Below are positions 25,971-37,912 of a stretch of DNA of 64,000 nt, piece by piece. The stretch is from Ziziphus jujuba (Eukaryota; Streptophyta; Magnoliopsida; Rosales; Rhamnaceae), in the NCBI RefSeq assembly GCF_031755915.1, contig NC_083389.1, positions 3,596,001 to 3,660,000 on the forward strand, read 5' to 3'. Both the position numbers and the translations under genes were made by a program. Position 1 is the stretch's first letter. Each line of letters opens with the position of its first letter. Below the pieces are notes generated by a model. That model searched no databases and was not told the DNA's origin. It was given only the letters and a program-made list of their open reading frames with translations.

Positions 25971-28900
25971 ATGGAGGTACTTATAGCAGAACGGGCTAAT
26001 CTGGCCTTTTACATTAAAGTGATAGATGGAACTGCCATTAAATGGCTTATTAGTAGATTAATAGACCACTTTAGAATGGCATATTCATCACACATCCTGG
26101 ATCAAGTAAAGACTCAGGGATTTTGACAAACCACTGCTACATCCATTTCGTTAGGAATTGATGATCTTTTAACAATACCTTCTCAAGAATGGCTAGTCCA
26201 AAATGCAGAACAACAGGGTTTGATTTTGGAAAAACACCATCATTATGGGAATGTACACATGTTAGAAAAATTATGACAATCTATTGAGATAAGCGACTAT
26301 TTGTAACAAGAAATGAATCCTAATTTTAGGATGATTGATCTTTTAATGCAATCCATATAATATCCTTTTCGGGAGCTAGAGGAAATGTATCTCAAGTACA
26401 CCAATCAGTAGGTATGAGAGGGTTAGTGTCAGATCCACAGGGACAAATGATTTATTTACCTATCCAAAGCAATTTACATGAAGGACTGTCTTTAACAGAA
26501 TATATAATTTCTTGTTACGGAGTCTGTAAAGGAGTTGTTGATAATGCTATATGAACATCGAATGCTAGATATCTTACACGTAGACTTGTTGAAGTACTTC
26601 AACACATTGTTGTATGTAGAATAGATTGTGGCACCGTCCAAGGTATTTTTGTGAGTCCTCACAATAGGATGATGTTGGAAAGGATTTTTATCCAAACATT
26701 GATTGGTCATGTATTAGCAGACGATATATATATAGGCCATTGATGTATTGCCATCCGAAATCAAGATATTGGGATTGGACTTGTCAATCGATTCATAACC
26801 TTTCAAATACAACCAATATCTATCCGAACTCCTTTTACTTGTAAGAGCACATCTTTGATCTACCGATTATGTTATGTTCGGAGCCCTACTGATGGCAACC
26901 TGGTCAAATTAGGAGAAGATGTAGGTATTATTGCGGGTCAATCTATTGGGGAACCGGGCACTTAACTAACATTAAGAACTTTTCATACCGGTAGGGTATT
27001 CAAAGGGAGTACTACAGAACATGTATGAGCCCCTTCTAATGATAAAGTAAAAGGCAATGAGGATTTGGTTCATCCTACATGTACACGACAGGGGCATCCT
27101 GCTTTTCTATGTTATATAGACGTGTATGTAACCAAAAAGTTTTATTTTAGGCCAAAATGATCAATATGTAGAAACCAAACAAGCTATTGCTGAAATTCGT
27201 GCGGGAAAATACACTTTAAATTTTAAAGAAATGGTTCAAAAACATATTTATTCTTTCTCAGAGGGAGAAATGCACTGGAGTATTGATGCATACCATGCAC
27301 CAAAATTTACATATAGTAATGCCCATCTCTTATCGAAAACAAATCATTAATGGATATTGTCAGGAGGTTCGTGCCGATCCAGTGTTGTCCCCCTTTCACT
27401 CCACAAAGATCAAGATCAAACAAATGTTCATTTTATTTCTACCAAAGGAAAAATATTTTCTAGCCTTTTAGGAAATCAAATAAATAATGACCAAGTAAAA
27501 CACAAATTCGTTAGTTTGGGTCTTTCTGGTAAAAAAGAAAGTATCATTTTTTATTATTAAAAAATTAATCGAATCCTATATAAAGGTCATTGTAATTTCA
27601 TATTTTCTTCTATTCTACACGAGAATTCTGATTTAGTTTTATTGGCAAAGGGATGATGAAATAGATTCATTATTCCATCCCAGTGGATTAAAAAAAGAGA
27701 GAAAGAACAAATGCCTCATCCTACTATTTCGATTGAAATACCGATAAATGGTATTTTCCATAGAAATATTATTTTTGCTTATTTTGATGATCCTCAATAC
27801 AGAAGAAAAAGTTTAGGAATTACTGAATATGGGATGATAGGGTTATATTCAATCCTAAAAAAAGTAGGATTTTCTTGAGTAACAAGGAGTCAAAGAATTT
27901 AAGCCAAAATACTAAATAAGAGTAGATCGATTTTTTTTCATTCCTGAGGAAGTGTATATTTTACCCGAATATTCTTCCAAAATGGTATGGAACAATAGTA
28001 TCATTGGAGTAGATGCATGAATCAATTTAAATATAAGAAGTCGAGTAGGTGGATTGGTACGAGTGGAGAAGGGAAAAAAAAAGATTGAACTTAAAATCTT
28101 GTCTGGAGATATCCATTTTCTTGTAAAGATGGATAAGATATTTTGACACAGCGACATCTTGATACTACCAGGAATAGTTAAAAAAAATGTAAGGAATAAA
28201 AAAATTTTAAAAATTGGATCTATGTCCAATGGATCACACCTACCAAGAAAAAATATTTTGTTCTAGTTCAACTCGTAATCATATATGAAATAGCAGACGG
28301 TATAAATTTAGAAACACTCTTCCCTCAGGACCTATTGCAGGAAAGTGATAATCTAGAACTTAGAGGTGCAAATTATATTCTTTATGGAAACGGTAAACCA
28401 ATTAGGGGAATTTTTGGCACAAGCATTCAATTAGTTCGGACTTGTTTAGTGTTCGATTAGGACCAACACAAAAAAACTTCTTCTATCAAAGAGGCCCACG
28501 CTTCCTTTGTTGAAGTAAGGACAAATGGTCTGATTCGAGGTTTCCTAAGAATCGACTTAGTGAAATCCCATGTTTCATATATCAGAAAAAGGAATGATCC
28601 GTTAGGTTCAGGATTGATCTTTGATAACAGGTCAAACTATACCATTCCATTTTATTCTATTTATTCCAAGGAAACGATTCAACAATCACTTAACCAAAAT
28701 CAATGAACTATTTGTACGTTGTTGAATAGAAGTAAAGAATCCCAATCTTTGATAATTTTGTCATCGTTTAATTGTTTTCAAATGGGTCCATTCAATGATG
28801 TAAAATATTACAATGTAATAAAAGAATCAATTAAAAGAGATCCTCCAATTAGGAATTCATTAGGCCCTTTAGGAACAGCCTCTCAAATTGATAATTACCT

Positions 28901-29898
28901 CTTAAAAACTCATAATCAGATCTCGATAACTAAATAGTTAGAACTTGTCAATTTAAAACATACTTTTCAAGCACTTAAATATTGTTTAATGGATGAAAAC
29001 GGGGAGAATTTATAATTTCGTTCCATGCAATAACATCCTTTTGAATCCATTCAACTTAAATTGGCATTTTCTCCATCATAATTATGATCATAATTATTGT
29101 GTACAAACAGCTACAATAATTATCCTGGGGCAGTTTATTTGTGAAAATGTATGTATAGCTAAAAAAGGGCCATACCTAAAATCAGGCCAAGTTATAATTG
29201 TTCAGATTGACTCTGTAGTAATAAGATCAGCAAAGCCTTATTTGGCCACTCTAGGAGCAACTGTTCATGGCCATTATGGAGAAATACTTTCCAAAGGAGA
29301 TACATTAGTTACATTTATATATGAAAAATCGAGATATGGTGATATAGCATAGGGTCTTCCAAAAGTGGAACAAGTGTTAGAAGTTCGTTCGATTGATTCA
29401 ATATGGATGAACCTAGAAAAAAGGGTTGAGAGCTGGAACGAACATATAACAAGAGTTCTTAGAATTCCTTGGGGATTCTTGATTGGTGCTGAGCTAACTA
29501 TAGTGAAAACTCATATCTCTTTGGTTAATAAGATCCAAAAGGTTTATCAAGGTCGAGGATCCAGATCCATAATAGACATATAGAAATTATTGTCAAATAA
29601 CATCAAAAGTGTTGGTTTAAAAATATGGAATGTCGAATGTTTTTTCACCGAGAGAACTAATTGGATTGTTATGAGTGGAACAAACGAAGTGAGTTTTCAA
29701 GAAACTGCTAGCATTTTAGCAAAGCTGCTCTACATGGTTGTATCTATTGGTTTAATGGTCTGAAAGAGAACGTTGTTCTAGGGGGGATGATACCATTGGG
29801 ACCGAATTCAAAGAAGAATTTATTTGAGTGGGAAATGAAAGACATTTTATTGGACCACAAGGAATTATTTGATTTTTACATTTCAAAGAATTTATATG
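25971..29898 (+). pseudogene. rpoC2: rpoC2 (RNA polymerase beta''), NUPT relic
   Basis: This is the C-terminal half of plastid beta'. It starts [13 protein letters not shown] at 25971. Blocks include [18 protein letters not shown] (about 26150), [17 protein letters not shown] (about 26755), [17 protein letters not shown] sequence (26930), [15 protein letters not shown] (27340-27380), MDENGRIYN-type sequence (28990), [19 protein letters not shown] (29130) and [18 protein letters not shown] (29235). Length is near the normal 4.1 kb with many stops. A copia solo LTR splits the last codons: KNLY before, D-I-S-K-Q-S after. Confidence 0.94.
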
Positions 29899-30938
29899 TG
29901 TTGAAGTGTGGCAATTTTGCCACTTGATGGTGCATGTCATCGGCTAGCATGCACACCTTGGTATCAAATCCTTTCCTTTTATGAATTTATATTTTTTTGT
30001 ATGTTTTTAATTGATGCAAGGTATATTTTGATAATGTTTTGTGCCTAAGTTATGTATGCAAAATTATAGGCAAAATTATGCACAAAAGAGTAGGAATGTT
30101 ATATTTGAAATGCCTATGGTGCTGGATTCATAATTTCCAGCAACATAGCTCCACTATTTATCTTATATCTCCGGTTGCAAATGGATTTTTGGGCTAAAAT
30201 TTTGCGGGATTTCTACGGACATATATAGAAGACTATGGTTCCAATTTCAGGTCAAAATGACATGGGAAAGTCTATTTTCTATTCCAAACATATTGCTGTA
30301 TCTGATGGGCCCAGTATGCAGAGTATGGGCCAGTTTTGGAGCTGTTTGGCCCATGATCCGGTTCCAGAACTTTCCTAGCTCTTGGAACAATATTTATTGA
30401 TGACCAAGGATTCTTCAAACCAAGTTTTATAAGTAGATACAAAGGGGAACTAAGTAGGTGAAGCTAGTTTGGTTGTTTACCCAAATTAGTTAAACAATAG
30501 GAACTTAGTTCAAACCATGTGCCACTTTTTACTATATTTGGAATAGACATGTTGCAGCTGGTTTTTACCTCTTTTGTGTATGAAAAGTTATGTGTTGACC
30601 ATTTTACTTTTTAAATTTCAAATACTTTACTCATTTTGTAAGCTCACATGCTTGGCATGTGTGAACTAGTTGTAATTTCAAGCTTATATTGTAAAATGAA
30701 TGAAATGGCTACACATCCAAGCCTTATTTTCAAAAGCCAACGTGTTCCTCTTCTTCTTATCTCTTCTTCAACACCTTAGAACACTTTAGGAACCCTAAAA
30801 ACCAGAAAACACCATAACCAAAACCTAAAAACACAAATCACACACAACCATTCCCAAGAGCATCACCAAAAGCTTGCTTGTTGCTAACACTTCAAGCTAG
30901 CTTGCTCTTGGTCATAACCTTCTCATCCCAACAATATG
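29894..30938 (+). mobile_element. Copia solo LTR in rpoC2 with intact duplication
   Basis: The LTR is 29899-30933 (1035 bp), from TGTTGAAGTG to CCCAACA. It is flanked by ATATG at 29894-29898 and 30934-30938. Deleting it restores the rpoC2 codons for NLYDISKQS. It is the same family and length as the LTR at 9926-10960. Confidence 0.95.
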
Positions 30939-30979
30939 ATATATCAAAACAATCGTTTTTAGTATTTAATGATTCCTAA
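30939..30979 (+). pseudogene. rpoC2: rpoC2, 3' terminal codons
   Basis: These codons read ISKQSFLVFNDS and TAA at 30977-30979, the normal end of rpoC2. rps2 and atpI, which follow in plastomes, are absent. Confidence 0.88.
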
Positions 30980-31310
30980 AAGCAGATTCATCCTCTTTTC
31001 TATTTGTGTTGTGGTCATTTAATTTGGTAATAGAAATAATGATAATAACGAATAGAAAGAAATTAATGGTCTGGATCGTGTATCAATGGCCAATCTTCGG
31101 TAGAAAAGAAGGTTCCTTGAAAACAATTATTTATTTCTAGATTTCATTCAAGGAATGCGTTCATTGGATTTTTTGTAGTACAAGATTTTTTTTTTTTTGT
31201 ATGATACAATTTGTTTTGCCATTTCAAATTCAATTACATCATGCAATTCAACCTTTTTATTTATTTTATTGGTATTCTGATTGTATCTACACATTTTAAT
31301 TCTTTTATTC
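30980..31310. other. Junction region between rpoC2 and trnK
   Basis: About 330 bp without a gene. In a plastome the rpoC2 and trnK ends are separated by rps2, the atp cluster, psbI/K, trnQ and rps16. All are missing, so a deletion or recombination joint lies here. The right part looks like rps16-trnK spacer. Confidence 0.5.
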
Positions 31311-31347
31311 AGTTTGCTAACTCAATGGTAGAGTATTCGGCTTTTAA
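31311..31347 (+). tRNA. trnK: trnK-UUU 5' exon relic
   Basis: The sequence GCTAACTCAATGGTAGAG and CGGCTTTTAA match the 5' half of plastid tRNA-Lys, ending in the TTT anticodon region. The group II intron starts GTGCGGCTAG at 31348. The first bases are AGTTT where GGGTT is expected. Confidence 0.9.
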
Positions 31348-33456
31348 GTGCGGCTAGCATCTTTAACACATTTGTATGAAGCAATGGATTCGTCCATACA
31401 ACCAGTAGAGTTTGTAAGATCATGACTTATCCTGTAAGGAATGAATGGAAAAAGTAGCAAGTCGTATCAATGGAGAATTCTGAGAATATTAAATTGTTTG
31501 AATTCTTGGTGTGGCAGGAAAAAGAAATTGGAAAATCAATTTCAAGTCGGATCAAGTGAATAAATGGATTGAGCCCAACTATGGCCCCAATTATAGGGAA
31601 ACAAAGAGTAATGAGCTTTTGGTCTTCATTTTTGAATGATTATCTGAATGATTACCAGAACTAATTGGATGTTAAAAATATAGTAGTTCTTGATGCGGGA
31701 AAGGCTTTTCCATGAGGGATTATCCATTTTTTATGAGTCCTACCTATTAGGTATTCTCCACTATGAGGTGGAGATAAATGTGTAGAAGAAGGCAGTATAT
31801 TGATAAAGAGTTTTTATTTATTTATTTATTTTTTTCAAAATCAAAAAAGTGATTGGATTGCAAAGATAAAGGATTTCTAACCATCTTGTTATCTTAGACT
31901 GAACATAAACCTCTTAGATGAAAAAATAGAGGATAGAACGTCTGTCGATGGTCTTACCTTTTTCTGAGGTATCTATTTTTTTCTTACTATAATACCTTGT
32001 TTTGACTGTATCGTACTATGTATCATTTGATAACCCAATAGACCCCTTATCTCCAGTTCAAATCAAATTTCAAATGGAAGAATTTCAAAGATATTTCAAA
32101 CTAGATAGATCTCAGAACCATTTAAATTATGTATCAGATGTATGAATATCCTAACCCATTCATCTAGAAATCTTGATTTAAACCCTTCGCTACTGGGCGA
32201 AAGATGCCCCTTCTTTGCATTTATTACAGCTTTTTCTTCACGAGTATTATAATTGGAATAGTTTTATTACTCCAAAAAAATATATTTCTTTTTTTTTTTT
32301 GAAAAGTAATTCAAGATTTTTCTTGTTTCTATATAATTCTGCTATTTATGAATATGAATCCATCTTACTTTTTCTCTGTAATTGATCTTCTCATTTACAA
32401 TTAACATTTTTTGGGGTATTTTTTAAGCGAATTTATTTCTATGGAAAAATAAAACATCCTCTACGAGAAGTCTTTTCTAATGATTTTCCCGTGGTCTTAT
32501 GGTTCTTCATGGAGCCTTTCATGCATTATGTTAGATATCAAGGAAAATCAATTTTGGTTTCAAAAGATACACCTCTTCTAATGAATAAATGGAAATATTT
32601 TCTTGTCCTTTTGTGGCCATTCATTTTTACATGTGGGCCCAATCAGGAATGAGCTATATAAACCAATTAGCCAACCATTCTTTAGACTTTTTACGCTATC
32701 ATCTTTTAGTGGTACGGAGTCAAATGCTAGAAAATTCATTTATAATGCATAATGCTATAAAGAAGCTTGATAAGTTAGTTCTAATTAGCCCAATGATCGG
32801 ATCATTGGCTAAAATGAAATTTTGTAACACATTAAGACATCCTTTTAGTAAGTGGACCTAGGCCGATTCGTCAAATTTTGAGATTATCAACCGATTTCCC
32901 CATATATGTACAGATCTTTCTCATTATTTCAGTGGATCCTAAAAAAGGTTTGTATCGAATAAAATATATACTTTGACTTTTTTGTCTTAAAACTTTGGCT
33001 CGTAAACACAAAAGTACTGTATGAAGACTAGGTTTGGAATTATTGGAAGAGTTCTTTATGCAGCAAGAAGGGGTTCTTTCTTTGATTTTTCCAAGAATTT
33101 ATTCGACTTTTTGAAGGTTATATAAAGGGTGAATTTGGTATTTGGATATTGTTTGCATCAATGATTTGGTCAGTCATGAATGATTAGCTATTCAACCATG
33201 GAAATGGAAATTATCCATAAATGCTGAAGAGATAACAAAAAATTTATTTAGTCATCTATTATGAAATTTTCATGTAGTAAGAGTAAGGGTTAATCAACTG
33301 AATATTCAACTTTCTTAGAGGCTTGTCTAGGGAAGGAGCTGGATTTTAGATGTATACATAAGGAATGCCATGTGCAATGAAAAATGCAAGAATGGTGGGA
33401 ATTGATTTTTACCTATTTTTTATTTTCTAACTATATGAAGTAAATTATCCACTCCA
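31348..33456 (+). other. trnK group II intron remnant carrying matK
   Basis: The 5' end GTGCGGCTAGCATC is the trnK intron start. matK occupies 32074-33183. The 5' intron part (31348-32073) and the 3' part (33184-33456) hold no other gene. Confidence 0.8.
32074..33183 (+). pseudogene. matK: matK (intron maturase), internal deletion
   Basis: MatK is the plastid group II intron splicing factor. MEEFQRYFKLDRSQ opens at 32074. The frame then jumps to HLNYVSD near 32120, a region normally about 130 residues further on. The rest follows in order: [13 protein letters not shown] sequence (32577), [12 protein letters not shown] (32661), [20 protein letters not shown] (32724), [11 protein letters not shown] (32799), ending NDLVSHE and TGA at 33181-33183. 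Several stops and shifts are present. Confidence 0.92.
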
Positions 33457-33491
33457 TCCGACTAGTTGCCGGTTCAAGTGCCAAGCAACCC
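33457..33491 (+). tRNA. trnK: trnK 3' exon relic
   Basis: TCCGACTAGTTGCCGGTTCAAGTGCC with AGCAACCC resembles the 3' half of tRNA-Lys. The T-stem is altered, so it would not fold normally. Confidence 0.82.
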
Positions 33492-33793
33492 ATTCTAATT
33501 ATTCTATTGAAATCACATGTATCTAAATTAAATCTGAATTTTAATCCAAATTTTGTAACTTATTTTACTTTTATTTTATTTTTATTCAATTTATTTATTT
33601 ATTTTATTAAAAAAATGGATGAATCTAGATAGATAAAAACCTTGATATATCTATGGATGTTGAATATTGGTTGACATGGGTATATAAGTCATGTTATACT
33701 ATTGAATAACAAGCCCTCGATTATCTATTTACAGAAAATTCATGTGCTTAGGAGTTCCTGATGATTAATAATTAAATAAACCAAGATTTTACC
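33492..33793. other. trnK-psbA spacer
   Basis: A/T-rich plastid spacer with TTTATT repeats near 33570-33610. The region just before psbA normally holds its promoter and translation elements; I do not see an intact promoter. Confidence 0.5.
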
Positions 33794-34855
33794 ATGACTG
33801 CAATTTTAGAGGGACGCGAAAGCAAAAGCCTATGAGGTCACTTATGTAACTGGATAACCAGCACTGAAAATTGCCTTTACATTGGATGGTTTGGTGTTTT
33901 GATGATCCCTACTTTATTGACTGCAACTTCTATATTTATTATTGCTTTCATTGTTGCCCCTCCAGTAGATATTGATGATATTCCTAAACCGGTTTCTAGA
34001 TCTCTACTTTATGGAAACAATATTATTTTTGGTGACATTATTCCTACTTCTGCAGTGATGGGTTTTCACTTTTACCCGATATGGGAAGCGGCTTCCATTG
34101 ATGAATGGTTATACAATGGTGGTCCTTCTAAGCTAATTGTTCTACACTTTTAACTTGGTGTAGCTTGTTATATGGGTCATGAGTGGGAACTAAGTTTCCG
34201 TCTGGGTATGCACCCTTAGATTGCTGTTGCATATTCAGCTCCTACTATAACTGCTACTGCTGTTTTCTTGATCTATCCAATTGGTCAAGGAAGCTTTTCT
34301 AATGGTATGCCTCTAGGAATCTTTAGTACTTTCAACTTTATGATTGTATTCCAAGCTGAACACAACGTCCTTATGCACCCATTTCACATGTTTGGCGTAG
34401 CTAGTGTGTTCGGCAGCTCCCTATTCAATGCTATGCATGGTTCTTTGGTAACTTCTAGTTTGATCAAGGAAACCACATAAAATGAATATGCTAATGAAGG
34501 TTATAGATTCGGTCAAGAGGAAGAAACCAACAGTATCATAGCTGCTCATGGTTATTTTGGACGATTAATCTTCCAATATGCTAGTTTTCAACAACTCTCA
34601 TTCTTTACATTTCTTCCTAGCTACTGGGCCTGTAGCAGGTATTTGGTTCACTATTTTAGGTATTAGCACTATGGCTTTAACTTAAATGGTTTCAATTTCA
34701 ACTAATCTATAGTTGATAGTCAAGGTTGTGTAATTAATACATGGGCTGATATTATCAACCGTGCTAACTTGGGTATGGAAATTATGCATGAACTTAACAC
34801 TCATAACTTCTCTCTAGATCTAGCTGCGGTCGAAGCTCCGTCTATAAACGGATAA
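33794..34855 (+). pseudogene. psbA: psbA (photosystem II D1), NUPT relic
   Basis: D1 is the photosystem II reaction-centre protein that binds the Mn cluster and QB. It starts MTAILEGRESKSL, then TGA where Trp is expected. [58 protein letters not shown] and [17 protein letters not shown] follow. [10 protein letters not shown] covers the His region. The end is AVEAPSING and TAA at 34855. Length 1062 bp equals the normal gene. Stops include W-to-stop changes of the TGG-to-TGA kind. Confidence 0.95.
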
Positions 34856-34890
34856 GACTTTGGTATTAGTGTATGTTGAATTATTGAACA

Positions 34891-34946
34891 TAAAGGAGCA
34901 ATAATCAATTTCTTGTTCTAGCAAGAAGTTTGGTATTGCTCCTTTA
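34891..34946 (+). terminator. psbA 3' stem-loop
   Basis: AAAGGAGCAATA (34892-34903) pairs with TATTGCTCCTTT (34934-34945). This is the known position of the psbA 3' RNA-stability hairpin. A direct repeat of the right arm, AAGTTTGGTATTGCTCCTTT, recurs at 34957-34976. Confidence 0.75.
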
Positions 34947-35203
34947 GGAGTTTTTGAAGTTTGGTATTGCTCCTTTAGGAGGTTTTTTTTTACTTAAATT
35001 TGTTTGTTTACTTTATCTTTACTTTAACATACCCATACTGTTTTTATGTAGAAATTTTTATTTTCAATATCCTTTTTGCAATTTTTTATTTTTACATTTA
35101 AATTTAAAGGTTTCAATTCCATTTTTTCTTCTTTTAGTTTGAAGAATGAAAAAAAATGATAACCTATTTGTTTATAATTTGTAAGTTTGTAATTTGTAAT
35201 AGG

Positions 35204-35278
35204 GGCAAATGTAGCCAAGTGGATCAAGGTAGTGGATTGTGAATCCACCGTGCGTCGGTTCAATTCCCATCATTTGCC
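35204..35278 (+). tRNA. trnH: trnH-GUG relic
   Basis: The 75 nt match plastid tRNA-His with anticodon GTG kept (GGATTGTGAATCC). The acceptor stem GGCAAAT/ATTTGCC is a perfect 7-bp helix, although the common plastid form has G-U pairs here. T-loop bases are changed. It sits beside rpl2, the IRa/LSC border of the donor plastome. Confidence 0.9.
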
Positions 35279-35387
35279 CATATATATATATTTAAATTAA
35301 AAGCAAAAAAAATATTAAAAATATTAAAATAATTAACTATATATGCTATATATATTAACTAAATATACTATAGGTATTAACTATTTT

Positions 35388-35645
35388 ATGGTTCACCCCA
35401 ACATTCCCCACTTGTTTGACTGTTGCTGAGCAGTTTTTGGATATCAAACGGACCTCCCCATAAAGTAATTTTAATGTAGTTGATTTCCCCTCTTTTGCAA
35501 TCAGTTTCGCTATAGCACCTACTGCTCTAGCTAATTGTCCACCCTTTCCAAGTGTGATATCTATGTTATGTATGGCTGTAGCTAAGGGCATAATGGTTGA
35601 AGTAGATTCTTCTTTTTGATCAATCAAAACTCCTTCCTAAATTGT
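35388..35645 (-). pseudogene. rpl2: rpl2 fragment (exon 2 start plus intron end), first copy
   Basis: The reverse strand encodes [20 protein letters not shown] and ends near [18 protein letters not shown]. Upstream of it (35594-35645) is the end of the rpl2 group II intron, ending TCTACTTCAACC. The C-terminal half and exon 1 are missing. A fuller copy lies at 60949-62449. Confidence 0.88.
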
Positions 35646-35708
35646 CATTTGTGTTCGCTCCCCGGGTACCATTTGGGAGTTACCCGATCAATCAAAACTC
35701 CTTCCTAA
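35618..35708 (+). repeat. 23-bp direct repeat at the rpl2/LTR junction
   Basis: A 23-bp piece of the rpl2 intron at 35618-35640 recurs at 35686-35708, separated by 45 bp of unassigned sequence. The second copy abuts the presumed LTR start. Confidence 0.75.
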
Positions 35709-37912
35709 TGTTTTAGGTGCGTGTACGAGTAGTGGAGTTGATCCTGCGGAGGATCTTAGCTGATATACGCGCTTAAAGTGAGTGGCCCACCTTGAAAAAA
35801 AAATATTTTGGTGCAATTAATTATGTTTAATTGGTATTTGAATTATGCTCATCTGGTGCAGTTTAGTTATTATTTTATTGTGATTTAATTTTAATTATTA
35901 TGCATGAGCAAGGTATTTTCAGTAATAAATTGTGCGTAGTTTTAAATATTATTTTTGGGCATAATTGGTTTAAATATTTTATGAAAATATTTGTTTAAAT
36001 TGGTGGTTTAATTTTTATAATTATGCCCACGGTATTTTATTTGTTGAACCTCATATTACGAGAAAAATTATTGTTTTGTTGGTTATCGATGTTTTCGTAC
36101 CGGTTTGTTGAATGAAAATATGTGGGATGGTAAGTGTGAAAATTTGGTATATTTCCCATGGTAATTTTGGAAAACGTTACGGTTGATTTAATAATTATTT
36201 TAGACGCACTCATACAGTATTGGTGTTCTGGTGTATGTATATGTGGTTTAGCGCGCAAGTATTATGTCTCCCGTGAGTTGCCATTGGACCGTGGGCAGGC
36301 AAGTTTGATATTGGCCACAACCGCCCCCCTCCTTGGCCGGGATGACAGTTTCAGCAACGGTATTGTCGGGACGCTGAAGTGCCATTTGCAAATTTCTCTC
36401 TTTAATCTCCCCGCCAGTCGGTGCTCAGGACGCTGGGTATCGGAGGGCATCACCGGTATATGGTGTGGTGCGTCAATAGTACTTTTTCATACAAAATTTC
36501 AAACCCCAAAAATGTTCAAAAAATTATTTATTATAATTTAGTACGTTTTAATTATATTTGGGGTATTTATTTATTTATTGTGTATTAAATTGTTTGATCC
36601 CTTGGTTTTCAGGAAATACGAATATCGGGTTTTGTGAAAATGTTTTCAAAAGGGAACATTTCCAACGGAGTGATTAGTGAGAGTTTTGAGAGAAATTATT
36701 ATTTCCAATTTTTATATATTTAATTAATTGTCGGTATTAAATTAAATTCCCTATTTGTTACTATTATTATTAAAAAGTGTTCAATAGCTAGGGTCACTCA
36801 TTGAGATGATTAGCATCTCACGTTTTTAAGTTCCGTTCCCTTAGGTGCAAGGGGTGGTACACGTTCTTCCGGGTCGAACCAGTTCTCCGCCGCTATCGTG
36901 TTTCGAGAAGTACTTTTGTACTCATTTATTTCAGTTGTATTATTTCTTTCATCTTTGTTGTATTTCTGTTGATTAGCACTTCATGAAGATCTGTATACTA
37001 TTTCGACACTTATGTTTTATTTATGCACTGGTTTGCCGTTATTGTTGTGAAGTGCTGTAAATTTGTGGATTCAATTTGTAGTTTTACGGGAGGAATAAGG
37101 AGGTTCGGTGGCCGTGAAATTTGGTGGGTAGGCCAGACTTGAGGAGGTGGTGAGGGGTGGCTGGCACGTGTGGCCTAAAAATGGCCGGAAATAGGGCAAA
37201 CGGTGGTGGCCGGCGGTGGAGGGAAAAATCGCCTCCGAGCTTCGCCGCCTCAATCCGGGCACATCCGGCGATCAATGGCCGTGTGATTTTGGGGTTTGGC
37301 TAGAAATGGGAAGCCGCTTCCGTCTGGCCGGTGTGTGTAGCAAAAGTCGGCCGGAAAATTGGACGATTCCGGCGGCCGATCGGTTTTCTCTCTCTCTCTC
37401 TCTTTCTCTCTCCTCCCCGGTGTTATTGCCAAATAAAAGCCACCGTGGTGACACTGTTCATCCACGTGGACCAATCAGGTGATGACATGTGGCGTTACTG
37501 TGCATTTAAGGCATATATAATAAAATATTACGGTATCCAGCAAACTTCAAACATCCATAACTTTTTAACCAAATGTCCGATTTAAGCGTGCCACTAGTCT
37601 ATGAAATCGTATCAACGAGTACTTTACAACCATACAAGAGTCAAAACAAAATTACATAACAAGAAAGAGTCAACTTCTGGAACCTTTTGGACTATTTGCA
37701 CCTAGACTTGTTTTGCCCATAACTTTCAAACCGTAGCTTCGTTTTCGACGTGCTACTAGTCTACGAACTCGGGGCATCAAGCAGTTCGCCACGGTACCCT
37801 GGTCAACTAGAAATTCCAACTGGGACAAAAAGTCAACTTTTGACCCCTCGGTCAACGGTCAACCTCGGTCAACGTGCACGGATTCTGGTGTGATTTGGGA
37901 CGGGGTGTTACA
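35709..37912 (-). mobile_element. Probable solo LTR of an unrelated family (about 2.2 kb)
   Basis: On the reverse strand it would read TGTAACACCCCGTCCC ... CACGCACCTAAAACA, with typical TG...CA ends and the TGTAACACCCC start common in plant Ty3/gypsy LTRs. It separates an rpl2 fragment from psaI-side spacer. Flanks are CTAA/CTAA (35705-35708, 37913-37916), consistent with a short duplication. Base composition is G/C-rich at 36240-37480, unlike the plastid DNA around it. No internal genes are seen, and open frames inside match nothing I recognise. Confidence 0.6.
37387..37412. repeat. CT-rich simple repeat
   Basis: A run of CT dinucleotides with one TTT interruption inside the 2.2-kb LTR. Confidence 0.8.

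Noticed and set aside
36158..36541. 127-codon frame in the 2.2-kb LTR
   Set aside because: No recognisable motif; it lies in a non-coding LTR and is probably chance in G/C-rich sequence.
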